Source of the DNA: Flavobacteriales bacterium
GTDB taxonomy: Bacteria > Bacteroidota > Bacteroidia > Flavobacteriales_D > Sanyastnellaceae
Length of the DNA: 64,000 nt
Direction: 5' to 3'
NCBI GenBank assembly: GCA_019694805.1
Contig: JAIBBG010000008.1
Span: 1 to 64,000 of the forward strand
Each line of letters starts with the position of its first letter. The first letter of the stretch is position 1. The notes under the pieces are model-generated. The model saw only the letters and a program-made list of their open reading frames with translations. It had not been told where the DNA came from and made no database searches. Positions 25,946 through 35,868 of this stretch are shown here, piece by piece. Both the position numbers and the translations under genes were made by a program.

Positions 25946-26877
25946 CAGTTTTTCCTCCAGGATTCCATAATCTTTTTGATGCCAGTTTCTAAATCTGTAA
26001 CCGGATTTTTCATCACCATCATCATCTTGGTAATGTCCGGTCGTCTTCGCGTCATATCACCTTCCGGCAAAGGCGGTAAGTGAATGATTTGCGATGTCGA
26101 TCCTGTTACTTTGATGATGGTTTCTGCCAATTGAAGAATGGTACATTCTTGATCGGAACCGATATTTACTACATCATTGACGTAAAGGTTTTCGCGAAAT
26201 ATCTTTTCACACGCGGTTACATTGTCTTCGATATAACAGAATGTTCTTGTTTGCAAACCATCACCATATACAGTGATATTCTCTCCTTTCATCGCTGCGT
26301 GAAGGAAGCGTGAGATGACAAAATCATCACTTTGCATTGGACCATATGTATTGAAAAATCGGAATACGGTAAAATCGAGATTGTATTCGTCTTTGTATGC
26401 TCTAAGAAATGCTTCACCGAGATTCTTTACGATAGCATAGGGTAATCTTGAATTCAGTGGTGTGGTATGTTCATTTTGGGGCACCTGCACCGGTTCACCA
26501 TAGACCTCGGAACTGCTGCTAAAATAGATTCGCTTCACGCCAGTGTTTTTGGAGAGATTCAAAATGTTTTTGATCCCTTCAATATCATTCAACACTTTAA
26601 CGGGGTTGGCAAGTGTTCTTTGAACGCCAACCAATGCTGCATAGTGAAAGACGTAATCAAATTTCCAAGCGAAAAAAATGCCGGAGATATCATTGAAGTC
26701 ATTCACATCTCCCTTGATGAAGTGAATGTTTTTATGCGGTGATACCGGTACTTTTTTCATAGATCCCGTCACAAGATTGTCCACCAGAACAATCGTGTCA
26801 TTCGCATCCGCAGAGATTTTTTCTGCCAACGCTCCCGGGATGAAACCGGCTCCACCGGTGATGAGAATTTTTGCCAT
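25945..26877 (-). CDS. NAD-dependent sugar epimerase/dehydratase (extended SDR)
   Basis: An extended short-chain dehydrogenase acting on nucleotide sugars. The Rossmann motif is GGAGFIPG, with Pro where the third glycine of GxxGxxG normally sits. SSSSEVYG and the catalytic Tyr-x3-Lys (YAIVK) are intact, as is the C-terminal RRRPDITK substrate-binding region. Length (310 aa) and the FFNTYGP and GDGLQTRTFCYI segments resemble UDP-glucuronate decarboxylases and 4-epimerases. The exact reaction is uncertain. It is cotranscribed with asnB. Confidence 0.88.
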   Translation of the reverse strand: MAKILITGGAGFIPGALAEKISADANDTIVLVDNLVTGSMKKVPVSPHKNIHFIKGDVNDFNDISGIFFAWKFDYVFHYAALVGVQRTLANPVKVLNDIEGIKNILNLSKNTGVKRIYFSSSSEVYGEPVQVPQNEHTTPLNSRLPYAIVKNLGEAFLRAYKDEYNLDFTVFRFFNTYGPMQSDDFVISRFLHAAMKGENITVYGDGLQTRTFCYIEDNVTACEKIFRENLYVNDVVNIGSDQECTILQLAETIIKVTGSTSQIIHLPPLPEGDMTRRRPDITKMMMVMKNPVTDLETGIKKIMESWRKN

Positions 26878-26878
26878 A

Positions 26879-27919
26879 TCACATCAGCTTATGTAAACTT
26901 TTTGCCCAGGTGTCTGGAGTAATTTTTTTTGCAAGTTCTGTACTCTTGCGACCCATGTCAACCAATTGATGGTGATCTTTCGAAAAGAGTGAGCATAATT
27001 TTTCTTTCAAATCCTGAGCATCTCCTGAACGAAACATATATCCATTTTCACCATGCTTCAGAAATGCTTCTGATGCCCCAACATTCGAAGATAAAATCAT
27101 AGGATAGCCGGCAGCAGCGAATTCATGAACAACCACTCCCCATGGCTCAAAGGTACTGGGCAATATGAATGCATCGCCTGTTTGCATAAGTCCGGCAAGG
27201 GCCTCTGGTTGCATAAATCCATGATGGATGATTCCATCTGTTTGTGCGCGTGTCTCCCACAAAGGTCCCGTTCCAGCACAGTGTAATTCCCAATTCTTCG
27301 CTTCCGATGGGCGAAGCGAAGCAAACACACGCCATAACTCAGAAATGAATTTCTCTTCTGCATAACGGCCTGTGTACACAAGTCGCTTAATTCCGGTGTC
27401 TGGTTTGTTCAGCCGATTTTCTGCAATGATTGAAAATGTGGGAACATCACATGAGTATGCACCGGTGATGATATGGTTCGGACTGAAGCCAAGCTTCTTC
27501 GCAAATAGCTCCTGTAAACTGCCTGGAACGAAAGCGTACTCAAACAATGGTTTGATCCGCATTCGACCATACAACGATGACAAATGATGTTTCACACTGC
27601 CATTCCACTGGTTGTCAAATCCAAGTAATGCCGGTGCTTGCCGATGTTTCAAAGCTTTCAGGTAGGCTACATCAGACCAACCTCCTGAAAAAATGAAATC
27701 GAAGGATGGATCACTGCAAAGTTTCGTCAAATCTTCCTGTCTGAGTTCGTTTCTTTGTAACAGGGTAATGCGCTCGGATAATTTGAAACGGAATGGGGCA
27801 TCTTTGTGCACAGGATATGCAACCAGCACCGCTTCTGTGTCATACTGATCACACAAATGGTTGAGACATGCCACAAAGTATCCTGCAAGTTCCCTGTACA
27901 GGATGAGAATTTTTTTCAT
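26879..27919 (-). CDS. Glycosyltransferase, GT4-like
   Basis: A 346-residue GT-B enzyme starting MKKILILYRELAGYF, with the C-terminal donor domain showing RLVYTGRYAEEKFISEL and AFILPSTFEPWGVVVHEFAAAGYPMI. The latter is the GT4 E-x7-E-type motif. ATG 27919 is preferred over the TTG at 27934. Only 23 bases separate it from the divergent GNAT gene. It begins the minus-strand group with the SDR, asnB and a second glycosyltransferase. Confidence 0.87.
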   Translation of the reverse strand: MKKILILYRELAGYFVACLNHLCDQYDTEAVLVAYPVHKDAPFRFKLSERITLLQRNELRQEDLTKLCSDPSFDFIFSGGWSDVAYLKALKHRQAPALLGFDNQWNGSVKHHLSSLYGRMRIKPLFEYAFVPGSLQELFAKKLGFSPNHIITGAYSCDVPTFSIIAENRLNKPDTGIKRLVYTGRYAEEKFISELWRVFASLRPSEAKNWELHCAGTGPLWETRAQTDGIIHHGFMQPEALAGLMQTGDAFILPSTFEPWGVVVHEFAAAGYPMILSSNVGASEAFLKHGENGYMFRSGDAQDLKEKLCSLFSKDHHQLVDMGRKSTELAKKITPDTWAKSLHKLM

Positions 27920-27942
27920 ATTAGCCTGCTGCAATTTACAGA

Positions 27943-28896
27943 ATGAGTATGACGATTCAAAAATATGAAGATTGGATGCGCCCTCAGGTCATCGAACTTT
28001 TCAATATGGAATATGGCATTCCAATCGATGAATTCGATCGATTGTTCGGCGATTTCTATGAACATCCGTTTCAAAAGGAACAATGCATCCGCATTGTGTC
28101 GGTGGATGGTAAAAAGGTGGCTGGATTTCAGTCGTTTTTTTATTGGCCTGTGATGGTCAATGGCCAATTGGTGAAGGCATATCAAAGCGGCAATTCACTT
28201 GTACACCCGGATTTTCGCGGGCAACGTCTCTTTGCCAGAATGCTTAATTATATCCACGAACCGGAAAGTGGTTTCCAGTGTGATCTTTTAATTGGTTTCC
28301 CGGTAGAGGCTTCATACAATAGTTTCATTAGAAATGGTTGGTATAATCCTTTCAACTTGCAGTGGTACATTAAACCATTGAATCCGATTCTTTCTATGCT
28401 ATCGAATCCTGAAAAGCAATTGGAAAAAAAATGGAACAACAGAATGAAAGCTGATTTTCAGTTTGATCCGAAAATCGCTGCAGTAGCGCAACAAGGAGCA
28501 TTCGATGATTATCGTTTCAATTATGAAAAGGGCGATTTTTATCGTTTTACATTTGAAGAGAATGGGCTGAAGGCATTCTTTGAGTTAAAAGCACAACGCA
28601 GGAAAAAGGTTATTCGTGAATTGGTGATCGGAAAATTTCTTTCCTCGCATCTTGATGTACCCTTCATACAAAGGGCCTTTGATGGGTTGATCAAAGCAGT
28701 ACGGAAATCATCGAATTTCACCATGATTTCTTGCGCCATCAATCCAGACTCTCCGGAATTGAAACAGGCAATGACACATTGCGGATTTAAACCGATAGAT
28801 CGAAAAATTTACTTCATCGCGAAAGGACCGGTTGCTGATCAGATCAAAGATTGGAGCCATTGGTGGATCTACAGAAGCGATATAGATACTTGGTGA
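27943..28896 (+). CDS. GNAT-family acyltransferase of the polysaccharide locus
   Basis: The first 150 residues follow the GNAT fold: an N-terminal helix pair, VAGFQSFFYWPVMVNGQ strands, and the acyl-CoA loop VHPDFRGQRLFARML (equivalent to the R/Q-x2-G-x-G/A motif). A second half of about 150 residues is less recognisable and may be another GNAT-like half. In such loci these enzymes often N-acylate amino sugars. It is followed by a polysaccharide deacetylase gene whose ATG overlaps its stop codon, so the two are coupled. Confidence 0.75.
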   Translation: MSMTIQKYEDWMRPQVIELFNMEYGIPIDEFDRLFGDFYEHPFQKEQCIRIVSVDGKKVAGFQSFFYWPVMVNGQLVKAYQSGNSLVHPDFRGQRLFARMLNYIHEPESGFQCDLLIGFPVEASYNSFIRNGWYNPFNLQWYIKPLNPILSMLSNPEKQLEKKWNNRMKADFQFDPKIAAVAQQGAFDDYRFNYEKGDFYRFTFEENGLKAFFELKAQRRKKVIRELVIGKFLSSHLDVPFIQRAFDGLIKAVRKSSNFTMISCAINPDSPELKQAMTHCGFKPIDRKIYFIAKGPVADQIKDWSHWWIYRSDIDTW

Positions 28897-29729
28897 TGGG
28901 AAGACTTGCTGATCTCTACAAAAGTTTCGTTGGCCATTTGGAGTATTCACTCGGTGGTTGGAATTATCCTGCCGATGAAATGATCGTGTTGTGCATGCAC
29001 AGTACTCCGGCGGATAGAATGAAGGAGTTTGAAAGAATCACTGAGCTGATCACAAAACACTTCAAACCGATACACCCATCGCAATTGAATGCCTATTTCA
29101 ACGGTGAAATGAAGGAGGGACCTTATGTCTTGTTCACTTTTGATGATGGATTAAAAAACAACCTTCACGTAGCGAGTTACCTCGCAAATCGTGGTATAGG
29201 CGCGTACTTTTTTCTGGTGCCTGATTTTATATCGAGCACTGAACCTATGACGTATTACCGAAAAAATATCCGGCAGATCATTGATGCTTCCTTAGATAAA
29301 CTTGAAGAGGATTTTTCGTGTATGAACAAGGAAGAGGTCGCGTCGCTCATGCACCATGGACATATGATCGGCTCTCATACCATGTCGCATTTATTGAGGG
29401 CCAGCTCTTCCAATGCTGATGTTGTGCGCGAAGTATCAGAAAGTCAAAAGTTATTGTCCAGTTGGTTTCAAATGAATGTGCCTGCGTTTTGTTCTGTGAT
29501 TCAAACAACTTTATCGATCAATGCACGGGCTAAGTCTGAAATTCAAAATCAATACACATTTCATTTTACCACATATCCCGGTTTGAATGGCACGGAAAAA
29601 AATCCTCAATTGATCTTCAGAAGAAATATTGAAGTGAATTGGGGTTCAGGAAAAATCAAGTATGCGCTGGGGAAATGGGACCTTCGTCGGTGGAAGGCTC
29701 AGATAGCTGCTTTTCGCGAGCTGCGATAG
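28896..29729 (+). CDS. Polysaccharide deacetylase-like protein (NodB/CE4)
   Basis: The CE4 motif 1 appears as FTFDDGLKNN, with the second Asp as a metal ligand, and motif 2 is HGHMIGSHTMSH, containing the H-x3-H metal-binding histidines. Length is 277 aa from ATG 28896, which overlaps the previous stop (TGATG). It has no obvious signal peptide, so it may act in the cytoplasm on a lipid-linked or nucleotide sugar. Its 3' end overlaps the convergent O-antigen ligase gene by 74 bases. Confidence 0.85.
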   Translation: MGRLADLYKSFVGHLEYSLGGWNYPADEMIVLCMHSTPADRMKEFERITELITKHFKPIHPSQLNAYFNGEMKEGPYVLFTFDDGLKNNLHVASYLANRGIGAYFFLVPDFISSTEPMTYYRKNIRQIIDASLDKLEEDFSCMNKEEVASLMHHGHMIGSHTMSHLLRASSSNADVVREVSESQKLLSSWFQMNVPAFCSVIQTTLSINARAKSEIQNQYTFHFTTYPGLNGTEKNPQLIFRRNIEVNWGSGKIKYALGKWDLRRWKAQIAAFRELR

Positions 29730-30978
29730 ACTCTGCTTCAAGTTTTTCTACCTTCAGGTTGTTGTTGTAAATCTTGAGGTAATAGAACATCCAAAGGAAA
29801 AGCGGAAATCCATTCAAGAAATAGTGTCCCTGACGGATGAGCTGTATGATGATGATCAAAGCAATACCATTCGACATCACCCAGATTTCATCATCCGCCG
29901 CGCGAGGTTTAAATATCCAACAACGCACCAAAAGCGAAATCATGATCAGAATACCATATAAACCAGTTTCTGACATCAATCTCAAAAACATGGAATTCGC
30001 ATCCATCTTGTTGAAGTCGATTTGAACTGCTCCTTCAATATTGGTCAGGGTGTATTTATCAAATGCAATGGGGTGAGACCCAAGTCCTGTGCCCATCAAT
30101 GGATGGGCTTTGAAATTCTCCCAAGCGATGTGAGAATTGTTGTACAATACGAAACTACTACCATGAATGTCATAGGAATAAATGTTTTCAGTGGTGTAGA
30201 TTTCAATGGTACCATCCCATCGGTCGCGGAACTCAGGTACGTTTTTGTAGGAATAGTCAGTGATGACAATCAACAACGGTACGAATATGAGTGAGTACTT
30301 CACAAATCCAAGATTCAACAGAAGGAGAACAATGGTCAGGAAGATACCCAGGATACCCAAGCTGGAAAACGAAAGAGGATAGATCAGCATGATGATGATA
30401 CTCTGCTGTTTCGTAATAAAGAATGCTTTTCGCTGCATCACATTATGCACGGCCACAAAAAAGGCAGGCGCAATGACAGCCGCGAAATATGCCGGCTCAG
30501 AAAGGACTGAACTCATGCGAACCCCAAGACCTCCGGGACTCGGATTCCACTTGTTGAATATCCAGAGGAAGTTATAACCCGGCTTGAATCCAACCGTAAA
30601 TGAAACGAGCTGAAACGCACCAATAAGCGTGACGATATAAGCCGATTTCATGTAATACTTGAAGATGAGCTTCAGGTCGAAATCAAATGCCTGTATCACA
30701 TAGTGATAGAACATGGTAGAGGCAAAGAAGCCGATGAAAATTTTGAAAAACTGATCAAATGTGTTGTCACCGATCAGACTATACATCACTCCTGAAATGA
30801 ACAATGGAAGAAACACGAGCACCGGCCACTTCGGAATACCGTATCGAACGAAAAAAGCAGGAAAGTACAAGGCGAAAATCAGGTAGGCGAGATAGAACTC
30901 AAAAGGTACCTTGAAGAATACATACGAAAACGCATATAGACTGGCGAATATGGCAAATACTGTGATTCTTTGAAACAT
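29656..30978 (-). CDS. O-antigen ligase/polymerase-like membrane protein
   Basis: A 440-residue inner-membrane protein with about ten hydrophobic segments and a large periplasmic loop near residues 255-325 (RDRWDGTIEIYTTENIYSYD, HIAWENFKAHPLMGTGLGS). The HPLMGTGLGS motif is characteristic of the Wzy/WaaL superfamily, which polymerises glycan repeats or ligates them to lipid A core. Which of the two cannot be decided. The C-terminal tail is charged and cytoplasmic. It is packed against the acyltransferase gene (2-base gap). Confidence 0.85.
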   Translation of the reverse strand: MFQRITVFAIFASLYAFSYVFFKVPFEFYLAYLIFALYFPAFFVRYGIPKWPVLVFLPLFISGVMYSLIGDNTFDQFFKIFIGFFASTMFYHYVIQAFDFDLKLIFKYYMKSAYIVTLIGAFQLVSFTVGFKPGYNFLWIFNKWNPSPGGLGVRMSSVLSEPAYFAAVIAPAFFVAVHNVMQRKAFFITKQQSIIIMLIYPLSFSSLGILGIFLTIVLLLLNLGFVKYSLIFVPLLIVITDYSYKNVPEFRDRWDGTIEIYTTENIYSYDIHGSSFVLYNNSHIAWENFKAHPLMGTGLGSHPIAFDKYTLTNIEGAVQIDFNKMDANSMFLRLMSETGLYGILIMISLLVRCWIFKPRAADDEIWVMSNGIALIIIIQLIRQGHYFLNGFPLFLWMFYYLKIYNNNLKVEKLEAESIAAREKQLSEPSTDEGPISPAHT

Positions 30979-30980
30979 GC

Positions 30981-32267
30981 TCAGTTCTCTCTTGCGTCAT
31001 CACCGCTGATTACAGTGGTGAATTTTCGTTTACGTAATATAAATTTCTTTTCAAAATAGTAATAACTCAAAGCTGATACAGCAATGGTCAGTGGTATGCT
31101 CAGGGCATATAACAATAGACTTTGCCATCCTTCCAAACGTTCAGGAAAATGAAAGATTTTGTCCAAAACATGAAAGGAAAATGTGATGCATATCAAATGG
31201 TACATGTAGATTCCATAGGAAATGCGACCCAGAAAATCAAAGACCCGGTTGCGCAGTTTCAATATGGAGTTCTCATTGGCGGCTACGTTCATGATGATGA
31301 TCAAAAATGGCACGCTGAACAACAAATATAGGCCATTGTAAAGTGACTTGGGGGTGAAGAGAACAATGGAGGGAATACTAAGCAGGGTGAGAATTTGAAT
31401 GGGTTTCGAATAGATCAAGCGAAGCCAAACCTTTCGTTGATCAAATATCAAACAGGCACCAATCCCGCCCATGGCCATGGCTTCGAATTTCAACGTTCCA
31501 ATGAATCTCTTGAGCGTCTCTACCGGCGATGATATCATCAAATCCGGATCAAGTTTGGGTATTTTGAAAATGTGATTGATGGCAAAATAAACGGATAGCT
31601 TTACGACCAACACGACCACAAGGAAATAAATGATGGTTCGCATGGGTTTTTTTGAAAACTTCAGCAACACAGGCCAAAACAAATAGAATTGCTCTTCAAC
31701 GCCGATACTCCATAGCTGACCTATGTTCGGTGCGCCTTCCATCACGGTGGCAAATGATAAATTGGGCAGCATGAATAGGTGTCCAATGACGTTGATCGCA
31801 AAATGTTTGAATAGATCTATTTCCTGCGACTTGATGTCGAACATGGCCAAATGGGGTAAAACAAAAAGCCCTAGAACGACAATCAAATAATACAACGGCC
31901 AAATCCTCAGAATACGGCGGATATAGAACTTCTTGATCGATACTGTTGAGCTTACGCGACGTTCTTCCAACAACAAGTACGTGATGAGGAAACCACTGAG
32001 AACAAAGAAGAATATTACACCCATGTATCCGCCTTGCGTCACAAACGGACTGATCCAGTGAATCGGCGCAAGGTCGCCATCGCGAAAAATGGATTGCCAG
32101 GCGTTGCCTTGAATCCAGTAATCGGTTTTGAGCCAATAGATATCACCGTGAAAGAGAATTTTTTTCGTGAATTCAACATGCGTTACCAGCACAGCAAATG
32201 CAGCGAAAAACCTCAAGGCATTCAACCCGGGAAAGTAAGTCTTAGAAATGTTCGTTTGCTCAGACAC
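30981..32267 (-). CDS. Acyltransferase-3 family membrane O-acyltransferase
   Basis: The 428-residue protein has the OafA-type membrane fold: an N-terminal YFPGLNALRFFAAFAVLVTHVEF with the conserved Arg and His, GYMGVIFFFVLSGFLITYL, and about ten membrane helices ending in a basic tail. These enzymes O-acetylate surface glycans from the cytoplasmic side. Start is GTG. It lies between the glycosyltransferase and ligase genes of the locus. Confidence 0.9.
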   Translation of the reverse strand: MSEQTNISKTYFPGLNALRFFAAFAVLVTHVEFTKKILFHGDIYWLKTDYWIQGNAWQSIFRDGDLAPIHWISPFVTQGGYMGVIFFFVLSGFLITYLLLEERRVSSTVSIKKFYIRRILRIWPLYYLIVVLGLFVLPHLAMFDIKSQEIDLFKHFAINVIGHLFMLPNLSFATVMEGAPNIGQLWSIGVEEQFYLFWPVLLKFSKKPMRTIIYFLVVVLVVKLSVYFAINHIFKIPKLDPDLMISSPVETLKRFIGTLKFEAMAMGGIGACLIFDQRKVWLRLIYSKPIQILTLLSIPSIVLFTPKSLYNGLYLLFSVPFLIIIMNVAANENSILKLRNRVFDFLGRISYGIYMYHLICITFSFHVLDKIFHFPERLEGWQSLLLYALSIPLTIAVSALSYYYFEKKFILRKRKFTTVISGDDAREN

Positions 32268-32279
32268 AGGGCCGCGAAG

Positions 32280-33437
32280 TTACGAATTCGGCTGTATGCG
32301 CTGTGAAATTCTCAATGCGGTAAGTGCTCCGATTTTTTCCCAGGTAAACTCTCTGATCTGACGAAGACTGGCTTCTTGCTTCGTACGTAGCGAGGCATCA
32401 TCCATTTTTGAAATGTGAAGGATTTGTTCTTCCAGTGACTTTATATCGCCAGGCAGGACAAACCAACCGTTTTCTGATGTCACTACCGAAGCAACGGCGC
32501 CTACATCCGTGCCCAATACGGCAAGCCCTCTGGCCATGCCTTCCATGATCACATTCGGCATGCCTTCTGAATGTGAGGGGGTCACCAGTACACCACAACG
32601 ATCCAGAATTTTTTTGATTTCATTTTTGTCAGAAATGGAACCGTGATACGTAACCTGATCTGATTTGATTTTCGCAGATGGTGGTATGGGGCCGATAAAA
32701 TGGAAATGAAATTTAGTTTGTCCCGCAAGATGGCTGATGGCAGCATTGATTTCTTCTATGCCTTTTCTTCGCTCATATCGTCCTATAAAAACAAAGTCAC
32801 GATTTACGCGCTCAGGAAGTCGATCTGCAATCCAGGTTTGATCAATTCCTGTCGGTATCTCTATGATAGCATCACGAACGATTTGAAGATCTCGGAGTAA
32901 TTGGGTGATCTTACCTCCATATGAGAAAATATAATCTGCATGATAATTATTCCATTTTGTTGGTCCTGAAAGCATCCAGTTGTGAATCCTCATTTTGAAA
33001 TTGGCCGGCTTCTGAAACATCTCATAACCATGAAATTTCAAACCAATTTTCGGAAGTTTTTTGCCCTTCGATTTCTGCTCCATGAAATACCATGCAGTAA
33101 ATCCTTTGGCATAGATGAAGTCAAATTCATTCAACCTGTCTTTCAACTTGTCGTAAATCTGCCGCGAATAGATATACGATTCTTTGAGGTAATGGCCGGG
33201 ATACCAAGCTGGTGCTGGAAATTTCATGCCGATCACCTCCATGTTTTTCATAGCTTCTGCGCCAAACACATGGAGTAGTTCTTCCTGATCTGGAACTTTG
33301 GCCGATGATGCCACACAATGTACAAGCGTGACCTGATGTCCCAACAATGCCAATTGCTGTGCAAGACTGAAAGAATGTTTCTGCATACCACCAATGACAA
33401 ATGGCTGAATTCCGTCAGTAAGAATCAATAACCTCAT
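32280..33437 (-). CDS. Glycosyltransferase, GT4 family
   Basis: Clear GT-B: PFVIGGMQKHSFSLAQQL at the N-terminus and, in the donor domain, RDFVFIGRYERRKGIEEI and VLVTPSHSEGMPNVIMEGMARGLAVLGTDVGA with E-x7-E glutamates. It has 385 residues and probably takes a UDP- or GDP-sugar. Its start overlaps the previous glycosyltransferase by 4 bases. Confidence 0.9.
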   Translation of the reverse strand: MRLLILTDGIQPFVIGGMQKHSFSLAQQLALLGHQVTLVHCVASSAKVPDQEELLHVFGAEAMKNMEVIGMKFPAPAWYPGHYLKESYIYSRQIYDKLKDRLNEFDFIYAKGFTAWYFMEQKSKGKKLPKIGLKFHGYEMFQKPANFKMRIHNWMLSGPTKWNNYHADYIFSYGGKITQLLRDLQIVRDAIIEIPTGIDQTWIADRLPERVNRDFVFIGRYERRKGIEEINAAISHLAGQTKFHFHFIGPIPPSAKIKSDQVTYHGSISDKNEIKKILDRCGVLVTPSHSEGMPNVIMEGMARGLAVLGTDVGAVASVVTSENGWFVLPGDIKSLEEQILHISKMDDASLRTKQEASLRQIREFTWEKIGALTALRISQRIQPNS

Positions 33438-34612
33438 TTCATCGCCTCCAATATCTTGTCACTTACATGTTGCCATGTATGATGTTGTTTTACTTGATTA
33501 CAAAAGTGTTGCGCCATCGCTTTGGTGGATGACATATCTTCAGTCATAAAGGTGAGTGCATCAACCAGTGCGGATTCATCATCCGGTATCAACAAGCCAT
33601 CTTCACCGTGCTTCATCACGTCACGAACAGGAACAACATCTGGAGCAATGATGCCTTTGTTCATCACACCGTACTCAAATATTTTCACTGGCGAACCATA
33701 CCAATTACTGCGAGCCATCACCGTGATGTCCATAGCTTCAATGTAGTCGTAAACTTCGCGGTGCGGTACATTTCCAGTGAACAAGACCATATGCTCTAAT
33801 CCTGATTGTTTGACGGTTGTTTTCAATTGTCCCAGAATTTCACCATCACCTACAATAAGCAAACGAAGATTATTCTGACCTTTTTTCACCAATGTTGAAA
33901 ATGCAGAAATCAATAAGTCTACTCCGTGATATGGAAAAATGGATCCAACAAATCCAACAACAAGATCCTGTGCACCAGCATTCAGCTTTTTTCGAATGGC
34001 CGCTACTTTCTCGGATTGAATGTGAATATTCGCTGGATTTACCGCATTAGGTGTTACAATGATTTTATTTTCTGATCCTTTCACACGATCAGTGAGATAT
34101 TGTTTCAATGCCGTTGAAACAACGAATGTTTTACGTGTTGCTTCTACCTGCGATTTTTCATTCAATTCGGATCTGCGATGAAAAATACTCGTACCATTCA
34201 TCTCACTTTTTTCTTCAGGATAGGGAGCGTTGATCTCGCAGAAATAAGGAGTATTCGTGCTTTGAGCTGCTCTGTATCCTGCACCCATGAGATAATAGGC
34301 ACGTTCATAAATGACGTCTGGTTTTTCTTTCGCAATAAGCGCTTCCAACTGTTGCTGCAATTGACGATCGAGCCGCAAGAGGGAGTAATCTTTCAAACTC
34401 TGCCAGATATATTCTGGAATGAATTTTTTCCAGGCTCTTTGCTTAATTTGTATAGCTTGATTTCCTTCAATGTGCTCACCTCCGGCGATGAATCTGATCA
34501 CTTCATGTCCGCTGTTTTCAAATCCACGTATCACTTCCCTGATATGCGTACCTGGACCACTTGGCGCTGCCATGTTCACATGCGGATGCGGACTGAAGTA
34601 AAGTATTTTCAA
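33434..34612 (-). CDS. Glycosyltransferase, GT4 family
   Basis: A 392-residue GT-B enzyme. SGPGTHIREVIRGFENSGHEV is the N-terminal acceptor loop; LVVGFVGSIFPYHGVDLL, LLIVGDGE and GSPVKIFEYGVMNKGIIAPDV belong to the donor domain. The TTG start overlaps the stop of the next upstream gene by 4 bases (TTGA), indicating coupling. Confidence 0.9.
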   Translation of the reverse strand: MKILYFSPHPHVNMAAPSGPGTHIREVIRGFENSGHEVIRFIAGGEHIEGNQAIQIKQRAWKKFIPEYIWQSLKDYSLLRLDRQLQQQLEALIAKEKPDVIYERAYYLMGAGYRAAQSTNTPYFCEINAPYPEEKSEMNGTSIFHRRSELNEKSQVEATRKTFVVSTALKQYLTDRVKGSENKIIVTPNAVNPANIHIQSEKVAAIRKKLNAGAQDLVVGFVGSIFPYHGVDLLISAFSTLVKKGQNNLRLLIVGDGEILGQLKTTVKQSGLEHMVLFTGNVPHREVYDYIEAMDITVMARSNWYGSPVKIFEYGVMNKGIIAPDVVPVRDVMKHGEDGLLIPDDESALVDALTFMTEDMSSTKAMAQHFCNQVKQHHTWQHVSDKILEAMK

Positions 34613-35868
34613 ACGAAGAATTTTTTGAGTTGTGTTGTTACTGCCGGTAAGCTGTATTGCTCAATAGGAAATGAAGAATCGAATGACGAACTTCCATGCC
34701 TGATTGCATCGATGATTTCTGCAAGGTTACTGCCTTCACGGTTCAGGATGTAGCCGAGATGATTGTCGCGCACAAATTTCGTCACTTCTCCTTCTTCACT
34801 AATCACAATGAATGGTTTGCGACACGCCATGATCTCGAAAAACTTGGTGGTTCTGTCGTCTTTCTTATGAACTGGCAAAATGATGAGTGAAGCATCCGCA
34901 TCAGACAATTCTTGAAAAATCTTCTTGCCAATGCCTGCCATGATTTTCACACAAGATAAATCGCTCAATGTCCTGTCTTCATGCTTATTTGTAAATATGC
35001 GAAGGTCAATGCTTTCAAATGTCGCTAAATCTTGTTCGCGTATTTTTTGAAGTGCACGACTTAACAATTGCAATTCTCTATGAATACCTGTGTAAAGATC
35101 TCCGCCATACACAATGCGTATTCCAGATGTTTTTTTATTCTCCAACCGAACAATGTCCGAAGGATCATAACAATGAGTGACAACTTCAAACTGTGGTTGT
35201 GGCCCGCCTTGTTGGGATGAATACTCGTGCAATTCTTCTGTGAGATATTGGTAAGGCGTAATCACTACATCAGCATGTTGAAGTATATGGGTTTGTTTCC
35301 GTTCTTCTTCCTTGCGTCTTGAACCATCCAATCCTGGCATACCATAGTTTCGAGCGTTCAACCAGGGATCGCGATAATCTATAATCAAACGAAGGTCTTG
35401 GTGTTTTTCCTTGAGTGTGGCTACATCATACAGCATCCTCCATGGTGCACCTGTTGCGCAAATATTCTTTATTTTTTCTTCTGATATCAGTGTAGTTGCT
35501 AGGTCACATAGTCGTTGACCCCAACCTATGGAAATATCATAAATCGTCCCTTTCTCAGATCGTTCCAATTTTCTTCTGTACCACCTGTACATGATCCTCG
35601 ACCAGATGTCTTTTTTGGGATGAGAAAACAAAACGGGATATGCTCTTGGCAACGAATGAACGATGATGTTCGGATGTTTTACATCTTCGGACCAATAAGA
35701 TTGATCTTCTCCGAATACTGCATCTGCCTTAATCACATGCACAATATATCCATCCATGGCAAGCTGGCGTGCAAACTTTGCCCATCGTCTGCCTCCGATT
35801 CCACTATTGGGCGGAAAATCGTAGTTGAAGATCAATATTTTTTTTCCGGATGCCATCGTACGGATCAT
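34609..35868 (-). CDS. Glycosyltransferase-like protein (GT4-type)
   Basis: The N-terminus KKILIFNYDFPPNSGIGGRRWAKFARQLA and the central DYRDPWLNARNYG are typical of the WcaI-like GT4 branch. The donor half has IRIVYGGDLYTGIHREL and KFFEIMACRKPFIVI. It has 419 residues. Its start overlaps the gene at 35865 by 4 bases (ATGA). Confidence 0.85.
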   Translation of the reverse strand: MIRTMASGKKILIFNYDFPPNSGIGGRRWAKFARQLAMDGYIVHVIKADAVFGEDQSYWSEDVKHPNIIVHSLPRAYPVLFSHPKKDIWSRIMYRWYRRKLERSEKGTIYDISIGWGQRLCDLATTLISEEKIKNICATGAPWRMLYDVATLKEKHQDLRLIIDYRDPWLNARNYGMPGLDGSRRKEEERKQTHILQHADVVITPYQYLTEELHEYSSQQGGPQPQFEVVTHCYDPSDIVRLENKKTSGIRIVYGGDLYTGIHRELQLLSRALQKIREQDLATFESIDLRIFTNKHEDRTLSDLSCVKIMAGIGKKIFQELSDADASLIILPVHKKDDRTTKFFEIMACRKPFIVISEEGEVTKFVRDNHLGYILNREGSNLAEIIDAIRHGSSSFDSSFPIEQYSLPAVTTQLKKFFV

